NCBI RefSeq assembly: GCF_907165205.1
Contig: NC_058189.1
Span: forward strand, 67,764,315-67,828,314
Length of the DNA: 64,000 nucleotides
Direction of reading: 5' to 3'
Origin: Coccinella septempunctata
Lineage: Eukaryota > Arthropoda > Insecta > Coleoptera > Coccinellidae
In this document: piece by piece, positions 44,991 to 56,259 of the stretch
How the letters are laid out: every line of letters starts with the position of its first letter
Position numbering within the stretch: position 1 is the first letter of the stretch
The notes under the pieces: model-generated
The model's input: the letters and a program-made list of their open reading frames with translations, nothing else
What the model was told of the DNA's origin: nothing
Database searches by the model: none
Position numbers and translations under genes: made by a program

Positions 44991-47900
44991 GGAACATTCT
45001 GATGAAAAAATTTCGGACTTCGGATGGGACGGCGGGGTTGAAAGTCTCACCCCTAACATTTATAATTTTTTTTCACAAGGAAAACGGCGACGAAGCACAA
45101 ACAAATTTTGTACGATGATTCAGTAGGGCTAAAGGAACATTCTGATGAAAAAATTTCGGACTTCGGATGGGACGGCGGGGTTGAAAGTCTCACCCCTAAC
45201 ATTTATAATTTTTTTTCACAGGGAAAACGGCGACGGAGCACAACCAAATTTTGTACGATGATTCAGTAGGGCTAAAGGAACATTCTGATGAAAAAATTTC
45301 GGACTTCGGATGGGACGGCGGGGTTGAAAGACTCGCCCCTAAAGTTCATAATTTTTTTTCACAAGGAAAACGGCGACGGAGCACGAACAAATTTTGTACG
45401 ATGATTCAGTAGGGTTGAAGGAACATTCTGATGAAAAAATTTCGGACTTCGGATGGGACGGCGGGGTTGAAAGTCTCACCCCTAACATTTATAATTTTTT
45501 TTTCACAAGGAAAACGGCGACGGAGCACAAACAAATTTTGTACGATGATTCAGTAGGGCTAAAGGAACATTCTGATGAAAAAATTTCGGACTTCGGATGG
45601 GACAGCGGGGTTGAAAGACTCGCCCCTAAAGTTCATAATTTTTTTTCACAAGGAAAACGGCGACGGAGCGCAAACAAATTTTGTACGATGATTCAGTAGG
45701 GCTAAAGGAACATTCTGATGAAAAAATTTCGGACTTCGGATGGGACGGCGGGGTTGAAAGACTCGCCCCTAAAGTTCATAATTTTTTTTCACAAGGAAAA
45801 CGGCGACGGAGCACGAACAAATTTTGTACGATGATTCAGTAGGGTTGAAGGAACATTCTGATGAAAAAATTTCGGACTTCGGATGGGACGGCGGGGTTGA
45901 AAGTCTCACCCCTAACATTTATAATTTTTTTTTCACAAGGAAAACGGCGACGGAGCACAAACAAATTTTGTACGATGATTCAGTAGGGCTAAAGGAACAT
46001 TCTGATGAAAAAATTTCGGACTTCGGATGGGACGGCGGGGTTGAAAGACTCGCCCCTAAAGTTCATAATTTTTTTTCACAAGGAAAACGGCGACGGAGCA
46101 CAAACAGATTTTGTACGATGATTCAGTAGGGCTAAAGGAACATTCTGATGAAAAAATTTCGGACTTCGGATGGGACGGCGGGGTTGAAATACTCGCCCCT
46201 AAAGTTCATAATTTTTTTTCACAAGGAAAACGGCGACGGAGCACAAACAAATTTTGTACGATGATTCAGTAGGGCTAAAGGAACATTCTGATGAAAAAAT
46301 TTCGGACTTCGGATGGGACGGCGGGGTTGAAAGTCTCACCCCTAACATTTATAATTTTTTTTCACAAGGAAAACTGCGACGGAGCACAAACAGATTTCGT
46401 ACGATGATTCAGTAGGGCTAAAGGAACATTCTGATGAAAAAATTTCGGACTTCGGATGGGACGGCGGGGTTGAAAGACTCGCCCCTAAAGTTCATAATTT
46501 TTTTTCACAAGGAAAACGGCGACGGAGCACGAACAAATTTTGTACGATGATTCAGTAGGGTTGAAGGAACATTCTGATGAAAAAATTTCGGACTTCGGAT
46601 GGGACGGCGGGGTTGAAAGTCTCACCCCTAACATTTATAATTTTTTTTTCACAAGGAAAACGGCGACGGAGCACAAACAAATTTTGTACGATGATTCAGT
46701 AGGGCTAAAGGAACATTCTGATGAAAAAATTTCGGACTTCGGATGGGACGGCGGGGTTGAAAGACTCGCCCCTAAAGTTCATAATTTTTTTTCACAAGGA
46801 AAACGGCGACGGAGCACAAACAGATTTTGTACGATGATTCAGTAGGGCTAAAGGAACATTCTGATGAAAAAATTTCGGACTTCGGATGGGACGGCGGGGT
46901 TGAAATACTCGCCCCTAAAGTTCATAATTTTTTTTCACAAGGAAAACGGCGACGGAGCACAAACAAATTTTGTACGATGATTCAGTAGGGCTAAAGGAAC
47001 ATTCTGATGAAAAAATTTCGGACTTCGGATGGGACGGCGGGGTTGAAAGTCTCACCCCTAACATTTATAATTTTTTTTCACAAGGAAAACTGCGACGGAG
47101 CACAAACAGATTTCGTACGATGATTCAGTAGGGCTAAAGGAACATTCTGATGAAAAAATTTCGGACTTCGGATGGGACGGCGGGGTTGAAAGTCTCACCC
47201 CTAACATTTATAATTTTTTTTCACAAGGAAAACTGCGACGGAGCACAAACAGATTTCGTACGATGATTCAGTAGGGCTAAAGGAACATTCTGATGAAAAA
47301 ATTTCGGACTTCGGATGGGACGGCGGGGTTGAAAGTCTCACCCCTAACATTTATAATTTTTTTTCACAAGGAAAACGGCGACGAAGCACAAACAAATTTT
47401 GTACGATGATTCAGTAGGGCTAAAGGAACATTCTGATGAAAAAATTTCGGACTTCGGATGGGACGGCGGGGTTGAAAGTCTCACCCCTAACATTTATAAT
47501 TTTTTTTCACAGGGAAAACGGCGACGGAGCACAACCAAATTTTGTACGATGATTCAGTAGGGTTGAAGGAACATTCTGATGAAAAAATTTCGGACTTCGG
47601 ATGGGACGGCGGGGTTGAAAGTCTCACCCCTAACATTTATAATTTTTTTTTCACAGGGAAAACGGCGACGGAGCACATACAAATTTTGTACGATGATTCA
47701 GTAGGGCTAAAGGAACATTCTGATGAAAAAATTTCGGACTTCGGATGGGACGGCGGGGTTGAAATACTCGCCCCTAAAGTTCATAATTTTTTTTCACAAG
47801 GAAAACGGCGACGGAGCACAAACAAATTTCGTACGATGATTCAGTAGGGCTAAAGGAACATTCTGATGAAAAAATTTTGGACTTCGGATGGGACGGCGGG

Positions 47901-48716
47901 GTTGAAAGTCTCACCCCTAACATTTATAATTTTTTTTCACAGGGAAAACGGCGACGGAGCACAAACAAATTTTGTACCATGATTCAGTAGGGCTAAAGGA
48001 ACATTCTGATGAAAAAATTTCGGACTTCGGATGGGACGGCGGGGTTGAAAGACTCGCCCCTAAAGTTCATAATTTTTTTTCACAAGGAAAACGGCGACGG
48101 AGCACAAACAAATTTTGTACGATGATTCAGTAGGGCTAAAGGAACATTCTGATGAAAAAATTTCGGACTTCGGATGGGACGACGGGGTTGAAAGTCTAAC
48201 CCCTAAAGTTCATAATTTTTTTTCACAAGGAAAACGGCGACGGAGCACAAACAAATTTTGTACGATGATTCAGTAGGGCTAAAGGAACATTCTGATGAAA
48301 AAATTTCGGACTTCGGATGGGACGACGGGGTTGAAAGTCTAACCCCTAAAGTTCATAATTTTTTTTCACAAGGAAAACGGCGACGGAGCACAAACAAATT
48401 TTGTACGATGATTCAGTAGGGCTAAAGGAACATTCTGATGAAAAAATTTCGGACTTCGGATGGGACGACGGGGTTGAAAGTCTAACCCCTAAAGTTCATA
48501 ATTTTTTTTCACAAGGAAAACGGCGACGGAGCACAAACAAATTTTGTACGATGATTCAGTAGGGCTAAAGGAACATTCTGATGAAAAAATTTCGGACTTC
48601 GGATGGGACGGCGGGGTTGAAAGACTCGCCCCTAAAGTTCATAATTTTTTTTCACAAGCAAAACGGCGACGGAGCACAAACAAATTTTGTACGATGATTC
48701 AGTAGGGCAAAAGGAA
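44991..48716 (+). repeat. left subterminal array, 26 x 143 bp
   Basis: The unit starts GGAACATTCTGATGAAAAAA and includes CGGACTTCGGATGGGACGGC, an A/T-rich run, AAAACGGCGACGGAGCACAA and TACGATGATTCAGTAGGGCT. Period is 143 bp (144 where the T run is nine). Two main variants alternate, 'GTCTCACCCCTAACATTTAT' and 'GACTCGCCCCTAAAGTTCAT', plus minor ones. Short frames of 101 codons arise where a 144-bp unit (48 codons) keeps the frame across two units; they are not taken as genes. Confidence 0.95.
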
Positions 48717-48940
48717 CATTTTATAAACGATTTGGGAGACTAAAAAACGGAGCACTCATTTCCGCACCACCTTTGAGGTAGAATGCTAGGCGCGTTTTTT
48801 TTTACATGGTCTCCCCAGTAGGCATAGTCCATGATGATAATGGAACAGAATTTAACGCATCCATTTAGATATTTGCCTACTTTTTCTCCGATTTATCGCA
48901 AAATACACAATCCCACGGTAGATACGAATTTCTTGCGTCA
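48717..48940 (+). other. 3' flank of the transposase gene within the element
   Basis: Unique segment between the array and the stop codon. It is repeated in inverted form at 56110-56259 (ATAAACGATTTGGGAGACTA vs complement with few changes; CATAGTCCATGATGATAATG exact), so it belongs to the inverted arm. Probable 3' UTR; no clear AATAAA on the coding strand was identified. Confidence 0.7.
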
Positions 48941-51900
48941 TCAATATTGTCGGCATAAATCGCATATACTATTTTTAAATTCCTTATGCGGTTCAGCTTT
49001 GTTCGTTAAGCAATCGATATGACAGCTCCGTTTACAGCATATACATGTATAATAATTGTTTTCAACAATTCTTGAACAATATAAACATCTTTCTGTCATC
49101 ACACATGATTTCTCCAACAAGAATTTCTTCAATTCTGTTCTGAGCACATTCATATTTTTATGCTCGTCCAGCGGTTTTCCCAAAAAGTGCTGTTGAAAGT
49201 AGTGAATAACGAACATCCCACAATTAAAATTATCCTGTTGGTATATCATATCTATATCTTTAATTTTCCATTCCTCCACATACACTTCATCATATTTTCC
49301 GCTGGATAAAAGAAGACTCTTCATCTTCTGAAAATATTTAAATTTCCTTTCCTGGTTCACTATGTCTGAGCGTTGTAAAGGATCCAGAAAAATAAAGTCT
49401 TTTGCTTCAACGTCAAGTATTACCAAAATGAAATGACTGTTGTTCTCATTTATTGGCAGTGCGATGTATTTTTTTTCCATAAGGAAATTTTGTTCATGAA
49501 CAGCAGTAGAAAATATTGAACTTGCCAATTGCACCGAGAATTTTTGATATGTATCAGTCTTATCAATGAGGCATAAGCAGTTATCTATGATGAAACTGGT
49601 TAAATAATTTCCGCAATCGAGGGATAGGTAATCGCTTATTTCAATTTCTGGAACAGGGCAGGAAATATTGTCATAACGTGCGACTACGTAATTACGTTCC
49701 AATGGTTTTCTTCTTGATCCCCCAACATCCCAACGATCGGGTATATTTTTATAAAAATTTATATCCTTTACTAGTCCGTTAGGAAGGAGTTCAATATTCT
49801 GGACGGTTCGCCATTTTCTATCTTCTAAAGATTCCAAATCATTTATACTTTCTCGACATTTTCTCGGCAAAAAATCGAAATAGTAAAACGATTTCAATTT
49901 TGGTAGCATAATGTTCTGCCAAAATGATAGATTCTTTTTCACTCTTATAATTTTCACACCTTTGAATGTGAAAACCACGAGATCACACCATTGCCTTTTC
50001 GTTATATTCAACAAACCTTGAATTTGATAGAAGTATTTTGAATTTTGTCGAAGTTCGTTGGATTCGTTGAGAAATTCCAAGTGGGCCATATTAGGATCTT
50101 CATTTCTAATTGTATAGGGGCATTTAATTTCTATCATCCCAATATCATCTATCAAACCATCGGGGGAACAGGCTAAGAAATGATCAGTTTCATCAATTAC
50201 TAATCCGCTTCTCTGACATTTTACATTGCACATTTCGGTGTATCTTGCTCTTGCAATTTCTTCATTAGTTATTCCATGATTAATAGCTGGGGTATTTATA
50301 TGAGATGGATTTGTGATCATTTTGAAAATATTGCCCTTTGTTGTCTCTTTACATCTGCATATTGTGAAGAAATAAGATGCAGTTATTCTTTTCGCCCTTT
50401 CTTCCCTCCAAACCTTGGAATCCCTCTGAGTCATAGTTTCTTGGCATAATTTCTTCCTCTGTGCACAAGTCAAAGAAATTTTTTCAATTTCCTTCATGCA
50501 CTGTAAATAAAGTTGTTTTTCAGGATTCTGTGCGGATAACTGGTGATGATTACTATCGTCATCTATTACCACAGTTTGACCCTCTTCCCAAATATCTGCA
50601 GATGATTTCATTCCTTTTTCTATTTGTTTGATATAATTTCCGCTGAAATGCGTTTTAATTCTTTTTGGATTTTTACACCAGGTTTCTTGTGAGCTCTTTT
50701 CGTCCACATCCTTGTCATTTTCTAGCATTTTTTTTTTCCTCCTTGCAGTCAAGTTAGATTTTTCTATCCCTATTTTGACTTCTTTAAACACCGCTTTTAT
50801 ATCATTTTGATAAGTCCTTATAAATCTGGAACATTTTAAATTTCGGTTCCCTTCCAGAACGTTGCCTTTGAGATAGCCAAAATAGTTTTCTATTATAGAA
50901 TTACTCAATCTCATCAAATCACCTCTCAATAAAATACCTGTCCATAAAGGAGCGAACGGTATATACTTCCTCAAAATGGTATCAATGAATTCCTCATTTG
51001 AATAAATGTTTTCTTCCTCACTATTCTCAAGGAGACTTAGTTTCTTCTTTATTTCAGTCAGGATAGTTTCATATCTCTTATAGAAGGGACTGCTCCGGTA
51101 AAGCGGTTCGAATGAATCATCCGGTTTGTTTAGTTTTCCATCAAATTTATATTCAGTTTTTGATTGGATTCCTCCGCACAGTTTGTCTAAGCTTTTTTTT
51201 GAAACTTCATTCATTGTTCTGCAGGTTAGCAGAATAGCGATATTTTGGAACCATTCATCCAGCTCTACTAAATTTTTAATGTTGATGGATACAGCTAGCA
51301 ATTCTTTGAAGAGGGATTTTTGTTGATTATTTTTACCCACTGCTTCGACATCTTTACACACCATTTTCATGTAATGGGCGCAGCACAAATGAATGGTTAT
51401 TAAATTCTTCACGTTAGAATAATTTTCAGCTATAGTATAGCATGCTTCTAAATATTCTAAAAGACCCATTCTATTAAATGCCTTAATTGCAGCATGAATT
51501 GTCGCAAAACTATAGTCCGTCACAAATCCCGAAAATGCTGGCCACTTTTTCAGTTCTTCGCAATAGTATCTAAAATCATGCAGTATTTTGAAAATAGCAT
51601 TGGAATTATGTTCTGCTGAAATTAATGAGAATACAGGAAATATTCTTCTTGTCTTCAACATCACCACTCCGGTGTACAAAAAAACTCTTTTTTTCACTTT
51701 GTAGGGATGTCGAATTATTGACCCAGTGGCGTCAAAATGGACGAACGACTTATCAGCATCGCTTTGATAAAGATCATGGAGTATTTGGACTTGCTCAGCA
51801 CAAAAAAGTTTCACTTGAAATGGAAATGACAATTCTCTGAAATAATGTTTGTTATCTGCCTGCAATTTGATCAAATCTAATAAGTCATTCTTGTCTCTAT

Positions 51901-53248
51901 CGAATTGGGCCAGTTTTTCAGATCTTATTTTTCTTATTGTAGGGTCTGACACGATATTATCCAGAGTTTTAGTCTTCATTATGAGAGAATCGTTACACTT
52001 CAATAATGTTTCTTTTTTATAACTTAAAGGCTTGCGTCTGAGTAGTTGCAGTTTGACCTTCTCTCGTTCCATACCTTTAACATGCCCCGTCACATATTCG
52101 TCATGATGGTAATTAGTAGCTGTACTATATACTTTAACGAATGCAGATAAAGTAGAAATTATTATTTTGAACTTTTTACATTGTTTATGTGCGCAATTAG
52201 CGTATACATAGATAGATGAAGTCCTCAGAATACGCTTTTTATAACGAATAATAAGTATACAGGTATTATTAACATATTCTTTGATATATTTCTTCAAAAC
52301 ATATTGGTATGATGAAGTATCCAGTTTTTCATCTTTAAAAATTTGTGCCCACAATTTCTCATCTATTGTGAATTCTCCTTCTAATACGGAACATGCTTTG
52401 AATCCTAAAGTTATCGGTTCCGCATCATTTCTGGAATTCGCTGGAAGAATGACATTCGTTTTGATTTTACCTGGAATCGATTTCAAAACATCCAGAAGTA
52501 AAATAGAAGTTTCTTTTGAGGAATCCAAAAATTTGGGAGATATTTCATACTTTTTAGGTGAAAAACTATTCTCACTACATGATTGAATGCCTGCAATAAT
52601 GGAATCGCCTGTTTCATTGACAGAATTTATAGGTGTTCTTATTGGAGTGGATGCAACTGCGCATATATTTTCAATATTTTCCAAGCAAGGATTTAATTCT
52701 CTTCCATTTGCAGAATAATTAATATATTCGCAATTAATACTATTGCCAGTTGAAGACGTTGAAATAAAATTCACCGATCTATCAGTGCCAATTTCTTCTT
52801 TGTCCACAGTAAATACATCAGAAGAAAAAAAAATTTTTATTTTGCTATGCCACAGCTTATAAAAATAGAGCCGATTTTTCAGAGAATTTTTTTTTCCGAA
52901 ATATTTACACAAATGTGCATAGACAGATTGATCGCTTCTGTAATTCTTATTTGATTGCTCATTGCAGAAATCGATTTTTCTGAGTACATCATCGATATCC
53001 ACAAGAGAAAAGTTAATTTTTTCAACTTTTTCAGAACATCCATCGAATAAATTCTTGAAACTTTTATTTTCCAGTATCAGTCTTTTCAACGTACTTGGGT
53101 ACCACTTGATTTTGCTGCTACTGACCAATGAATGAATTTGACTCAATACAATATCATTAACCAGTACATCTGGTATAGCATCATATGAGAGATTTGGAAA
53201 TTCAGATTTCAAGAAATCAACAATTTTTATCATCGTTGTTGTATCCAT
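48941..53248 (-). CDS. MULE-type transposase fused to YqaJ exonuclease, Ulp1 protease and zinc finger
   Basis: Intact 1435-residue, single-frame protein; start chosen at the first Met (MDTTTMIKIVDF). Residues ~350-390 hold a Cys/His cluster (C352, C357, H381-382, H389), a possible DNA-binding finger. The DDE core follows: D506 in VHFDATG, D578 in FVTDYSFA, C622-x2-H625 in HLCCAHYM, and E787 in SNSIIENYFGYLKG; C-x2-H is typical of MULE-related transposases. A YqaJ/lambda-exonuclease-like domain spans ~945-1130: RITAS, E996/E997 in NEEIARARY, D1030 in CSPDGLI, E1040/K1042 in MIEIKCP, and YQIQGLL. A Ulp1/C48 cysteine protease spans ~1200-1365 with H1272 (SHF), D1289 (FLDPL), Q1337 and C1343 (QQDNFNCGMFVIHY), so all catalytic residues are present. 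A C-terminal RING/PHD-like finger (CLYC, CICC, CHIDC, CDLC) ends it. Predicted nuclear. Domain calls are from motifs; the combined role is inference. Confidence 0.92.
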   Translation of the reverse strand: MDTTTMIKIVDFLKSEFPNLSYDAIPDVLVNDIVLSQIHSLVSSSKIKWYPSTLKRLILENKSFKNLFDGCSEKVEKINFSLVDIDDVLRKIDFCNEQSNKNYRSDQSVYAHLCKYFGKKNSLKNRLYFYKLWHSKIKIFFSSDVFTVDKEEIGTDRSVNFISTSSTGNSINCEYINYSANGRELNPCLENIENICAVASTPIRTPINSVNETGDSIIAGIQSCSENSFSPKKYEISPKFLDSSKETSILLLDVLKSIPGKIKTNVILPANSRNDAEPITLGFKACSVLEGEFTIDEKLWAQIFKDEKLDTSSYQYVLKKYIKEYVNNTCILIIRYKKRILRTSSIYVYANCAHKQCKKFKIIISTLSAFVKVYSTATNYHHDEYVTGHVKGMEREKVKLQLLRRKPLSYKKETLLKCNDSLIMKTKTLDNIVSDPTIRKIRSEKLAQFDRDKNDLLDLIKLQADNKHYFRELSFPFQVKLFCAEQVQILHDLYQSDADKSFVHFDATGSIIRHPYKVKKRVFLYTGVVMLKTRRIFPVFSLISAEHNSNAIFKILHDFRYYCEELKKWPAFSGFVTDYSFATIHAAIKAFNRMGLLEYLEACYTIAENYSNVKNLITIHLCCAHYMKMVCKDVEAVGKNNQQKSLFKELLAVSINIKNLVELDEWFQNIAILLTCRTMNEVSKKSLDKLCGGIQSKTEYKFDGKLNKPDDSFEPLYRSSPFYKRYETILTEIKKKLSLLENSEEENIYSNEEFIDTILRKYIPFAPLWTGILLRGDLMRLSNSIIENYFGYLKGNVLEGNRNLKCSRFIRTYQNDIKAVFKEVKIGIEKSNLTARRKKKMLENDKDVDEKSSQETWCKNPKRIKTHFSGNYIKQIEKGMKSSADIWEEGQTVVIDDDSNHHQLSAQNPEKQLYLQCMKEIEKISLTCAQRKKLCQETMTQRDSKVWREERAKRITASYFFTICRCKETTKGNIFKMITNPSHINTPAINHGITNEEIARARYTEMCNVKCQRSGLVIDETDHFLACSPDGLIDDIGMIEIKCPYTIRNEDPNMAHLEFLNESNELRQNSKYFYQIQGLLNITKRQWCDLVVFTFKGVKIIRVKKNLSFWQNIMLPKLKSFYYFDFLPRKCRESINDLESLEDRKWRTVQNIELLPNGLVKDINFYKNIPDRWDVGGSRRKPLERNYVVARYDNISCPVPEIEISDYLSLDCGNYLTSFIIDNCLCLIDKTDTYQKFSVQLASSIFSTAVHEQNFLMEKKYIALPINENNSHFILVILDVEAKDFIFLDPLQRSDIVNQERKFKYFQKMKSLLLSSGKYDEVYVEEWKIKDIDMIYQQDNFNCGMFVIHYFQQHFLGKPLDEHKNMNVLRTELKKFLLEKSCVMTERCLYCSRIVENNYYTCICCKRSCHIDCLTNKAEPHKEFKNSICDLCRQY

Positions 53249-53908
53249 TATAGGTACCTAGAATTAGTTCAGCAATAGAATAATATCCGACGAATATCCA
53301 CTCGTGGAGAAATGATCGAATACATTATTGATATTCAGTATATTGAAACGATGCTTAAAAGTTGTCATCAATAAAAAGATAAACATTAGTTCACGCAGTG
53401 ATTATATGAAAAAGGAATACAAAAGAGTTGGTTACTCGGTTGGTTATATCTACTGACTACGCCGGCGCCGGTATCATACAGTAAAATGCATACAGTGAAA
53501 CGTTTGAAAAATACAGATATAGAACTGACCTTCAATATTATTCAATTTGAAATTTTAAACTCCACAGATATATTAAAATTTTCAACTCCACAGATATATT
53601 AAAATTTTCAACAGGCTCAATTCGTATACGAAATACTATTGAAAAGGGTTGATAGCTACACTTGCTTCCCAAGTATTTTAAATCCCTCCCAGAAATCAAC
53701 ATTTCGATTTCGGATTCGCAAACAGAATATAAAAATCATTTTTGAATTATCCTGGAAGCCCTCCCAAAAACTATACAGTGCATGACGTTTATCAAAGAGA
53801 CCGACTGGCTAGAGAGCAATAACTCAAAAAAAGGGACAGTGAGTGACCGCTGCGGTGGAGATATTTGCTGACTTTGATACTTATTTATGAGTAGAATGCG
53901 GCATCTTT
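53249..53908. promoter_or_regulatory. central spacer of the foldback, probable promoter region
   Basis: The only part of the element not duplicated in the other arm. It separates the 5' ends of the intact gene and the broken inverted copy, so any promoter of the intact gene should lie here. Visible features are a perfect CCGGCGCCGG palindrome (53462-53471) and a 26-bp direct repeat (two copies from 53559, containing ACTCCACAGATATATTAAAA). A 60-codon frame at 53736-53918 has no support. Confidence 0.5.
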
Positions 53909-56109
53909 GATCTCTCATATGATGCTATACCAGATGTACTGGTTAATGATATTGTATCAAGTCATTCATTGGTCAGTAGCAGCAAAATCCAGTGGTACCC
54001 AAGTACGTTGAAAAGACCGTTACTGGAAAATAAAAGTTTCAAGAATTTATTCGAGGGATTTTCTGAAAAAGTTGAAAAAATTAACTATCGGATATCGATG
54101 ATGTGCTCAGTAAAATCAATTTCTGCAATGAACAATCAAATAAGAATTTCAGAAGCGATCAATCTGTCTATGCACATTTGTGTAAATATTTCGGAAAAAA
54201 AAATTCTCTGAAAAATAGGCTCTATTTTTATAAGCTATGACATAGCAAAATAAAAATTTTTTTTTCTTCTGATGTATTTACTGTGGACAAAGAAGAAATT
54301 GGCACTGATAGATCGGGGAATTTTATTTCAACGTCTTCAACTGGCAATAGTATTAATTGCGAATATATTAATTATTCTGCAAATGGAAGAGAATTAAATC
54401 CTTGCTTGGAAAATATTGAAAATATATGCGCAGTTGCATCCACTCCAATAAGAACACCTATAAATTCTGTCAATGAAACAGGCGATTCCATTATTGCAGG
54501 CATTCAATCATGTAGTGAGAATAGTTTTTCACCTAAAAAGTATGAAATATCTCCCAAATTTTTGGATTCCTCAAAAGAAACTTCTATTTTACTTCTGGAT
54601 GTTTTGAACTCGATTCCAGGTAAAATCAAAACGAATGTCATTCTTCCAGCGAATTCCAGAAATGATGCGGAACCGATAACTTTAGGATTCAAAGCATGTT
54701 CCGTATTAGAAGGAGAATTCACAATAGATGAGAAATTGTGGGCACAAATTTTTAAAGATGAAAAACTGGATACTTCATCATACCAATATGTTTTGAAGAA
54801 ATATATCAAAGAATATGTTAATAATACCTGTATACTTATTATTCGTTATAAAAAGCGTATTCTGAGGACTTCATCTATCTATGTATACGCTAATTGCGCA
54901 CATAAACAATGTAAAAAGTTCAAAATAATAATTTCTACTTTGTTTGCATTGGTTGAAATATATAGTACAGCTACTAATTACCATCATGACGAATATGTGA
55001 CGGGGCATGTTAAAGGTATGGAACGAGAGAAGGTCAAACTGCAACTACTCAGACGCAAGCCTTTAAGTTATAAAAAAGAAACATTATTGAAGTGTAACGA
55101 TTCTCTCATAATGAAGACTAAAACTCTGGATAATATCGTGTCAGACCCTACAATAAGAAAAATAAGATCTGAAAAACTGGCCCAATTCGATAGAGACAAG
55201 AATGACTTATTAGATTTGATCAAATTGCAGGCAGATAACAAACATTATTTCAGAGAATTGTCATTTCCATTTCAAGTGAAACTTTTTTGTGCTGAGCAAG
55301 CCCAAATACTCCATGATCTTTATCAAATCGATGCTGATAAGTCATTCGTCCATTTTGACGCCACTGGGTCAATAATTCGACATCCCTACAAAGTGAAAAA
55401 AGAGTTTTTTTGTACACCGGAGTGGTGATGTTACTGATGTTGAATACAAGCATTTAATAGAATGTGTCTTATAGAATACTTAGAAGCATACTATACTATA
55501 GTTGAAAATTATTCTAACTTAAAAAATTTAGTAGAGCTGGATGAATGGTTCGAGAATATCGCTATTCTGCTAACTAGCAGAACAATGACTGAAATTTCAA
55601 AAAAAGCTTAGACAAACTGTGCGGAGGAATCTTATCAAAAACTGAATATAAATTTGATGGAAAACTAAACAAAACGAATGATACATTCGAACCGCTTTAC
55701 CGGAGCAGTCAATCCCTTCTCTAGAAGGTATGGAATTATCCTTACTGAAATAAAGAAGATAATGAGTCTCCTTGAGAATAGTGAGGAATTCATTGATACC
55801 ATTTTAAGGAATATATTATATCGTTCGCACCTTTATCGATAGGTATTTTATTAAGAAGTGATTCGATCAGATTGAGTAATTCTATAATAGAAAACTATTT
55901 TGGCTAGAATTGAAGAAATTCTTGTTGGAAAAATCATGTGTGATGACAGAAAGATGTTTGTACTGCTCAAGAATTGTTGAAATGGTGAATTTGCTCAAGA
56001 ATTGATGAAATGCTGTAAACGGAGCTGTCATGTCGATTGCTTAACGAAAAAAGCTGAACCGCATAGGGTATTTAATAATTGTATATGCGATTTATGCCGA
56101 CAATATTGA
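53909..56109 (+). pseudogene. inverted, broken copy of the fusion transposase gene
   Basis: Co-linear with the intact gene from TCTCTCATATGATGCTATAC (codon ~20) to the stop TGA at 56107-56109. An early frameshift lies near 54080. A stretch of 381 codons (54283-55428) is open and ~98% identical in protein to the intact gene, ending at the first catalytic Asp region (HFDATGSIIRHPYKVKK). After that come frameshifts and three large deletions, removing the second Asp, the C-x2-H motif, the entire YqaJ domain and the Ulp1 domain. Only the C-terminal finger (CHVDCLTKKAEPH, CDLCRQY) remains at the end. It cannot make a transposase. Confidence 0.92.
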
Positions 56110-56259
56110 TGACGCAAGAAATTCGTATTTACCGTAGGATTGTGTTCCATTATCATCATGGACTATGTCTACTGGGGAAAAAAACGCGCCTTAGCATTTT
56201 ATCTCAGAGGTGGTGCGGAAATGAGTGCTCCGTTTTCTAGTCTCTCAAATCGTTTATAG
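56110..56259 (-). other. 3' flank of the broken copy
   Basis: Inverted counterpart of 48717-48940 with a ~15-bp deletion and scattered substitutions; leads into the right array. Confidence 0.75.

Noticed and set aside
45394..47847. Four near-identical 101-codon frames in the left array
   Set aside because: They span two repeat units and stay open only because nine-T units are 144 bp, a multiple of three. No start context, domain or codon signal supports expression.
44991..48716. CRISPR array
   Set aside because: The whole 143-bp unit repeats without unique spacers, lies inside a eukaryotic transposon and has no cas genes.
54504..54809. 101-codon minus-strand frame, also seen at 52281-52586 on the plus strand
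   Set aside because: It is the antisense shadow of the transposase gene, duplicated because the gene is duplicated.
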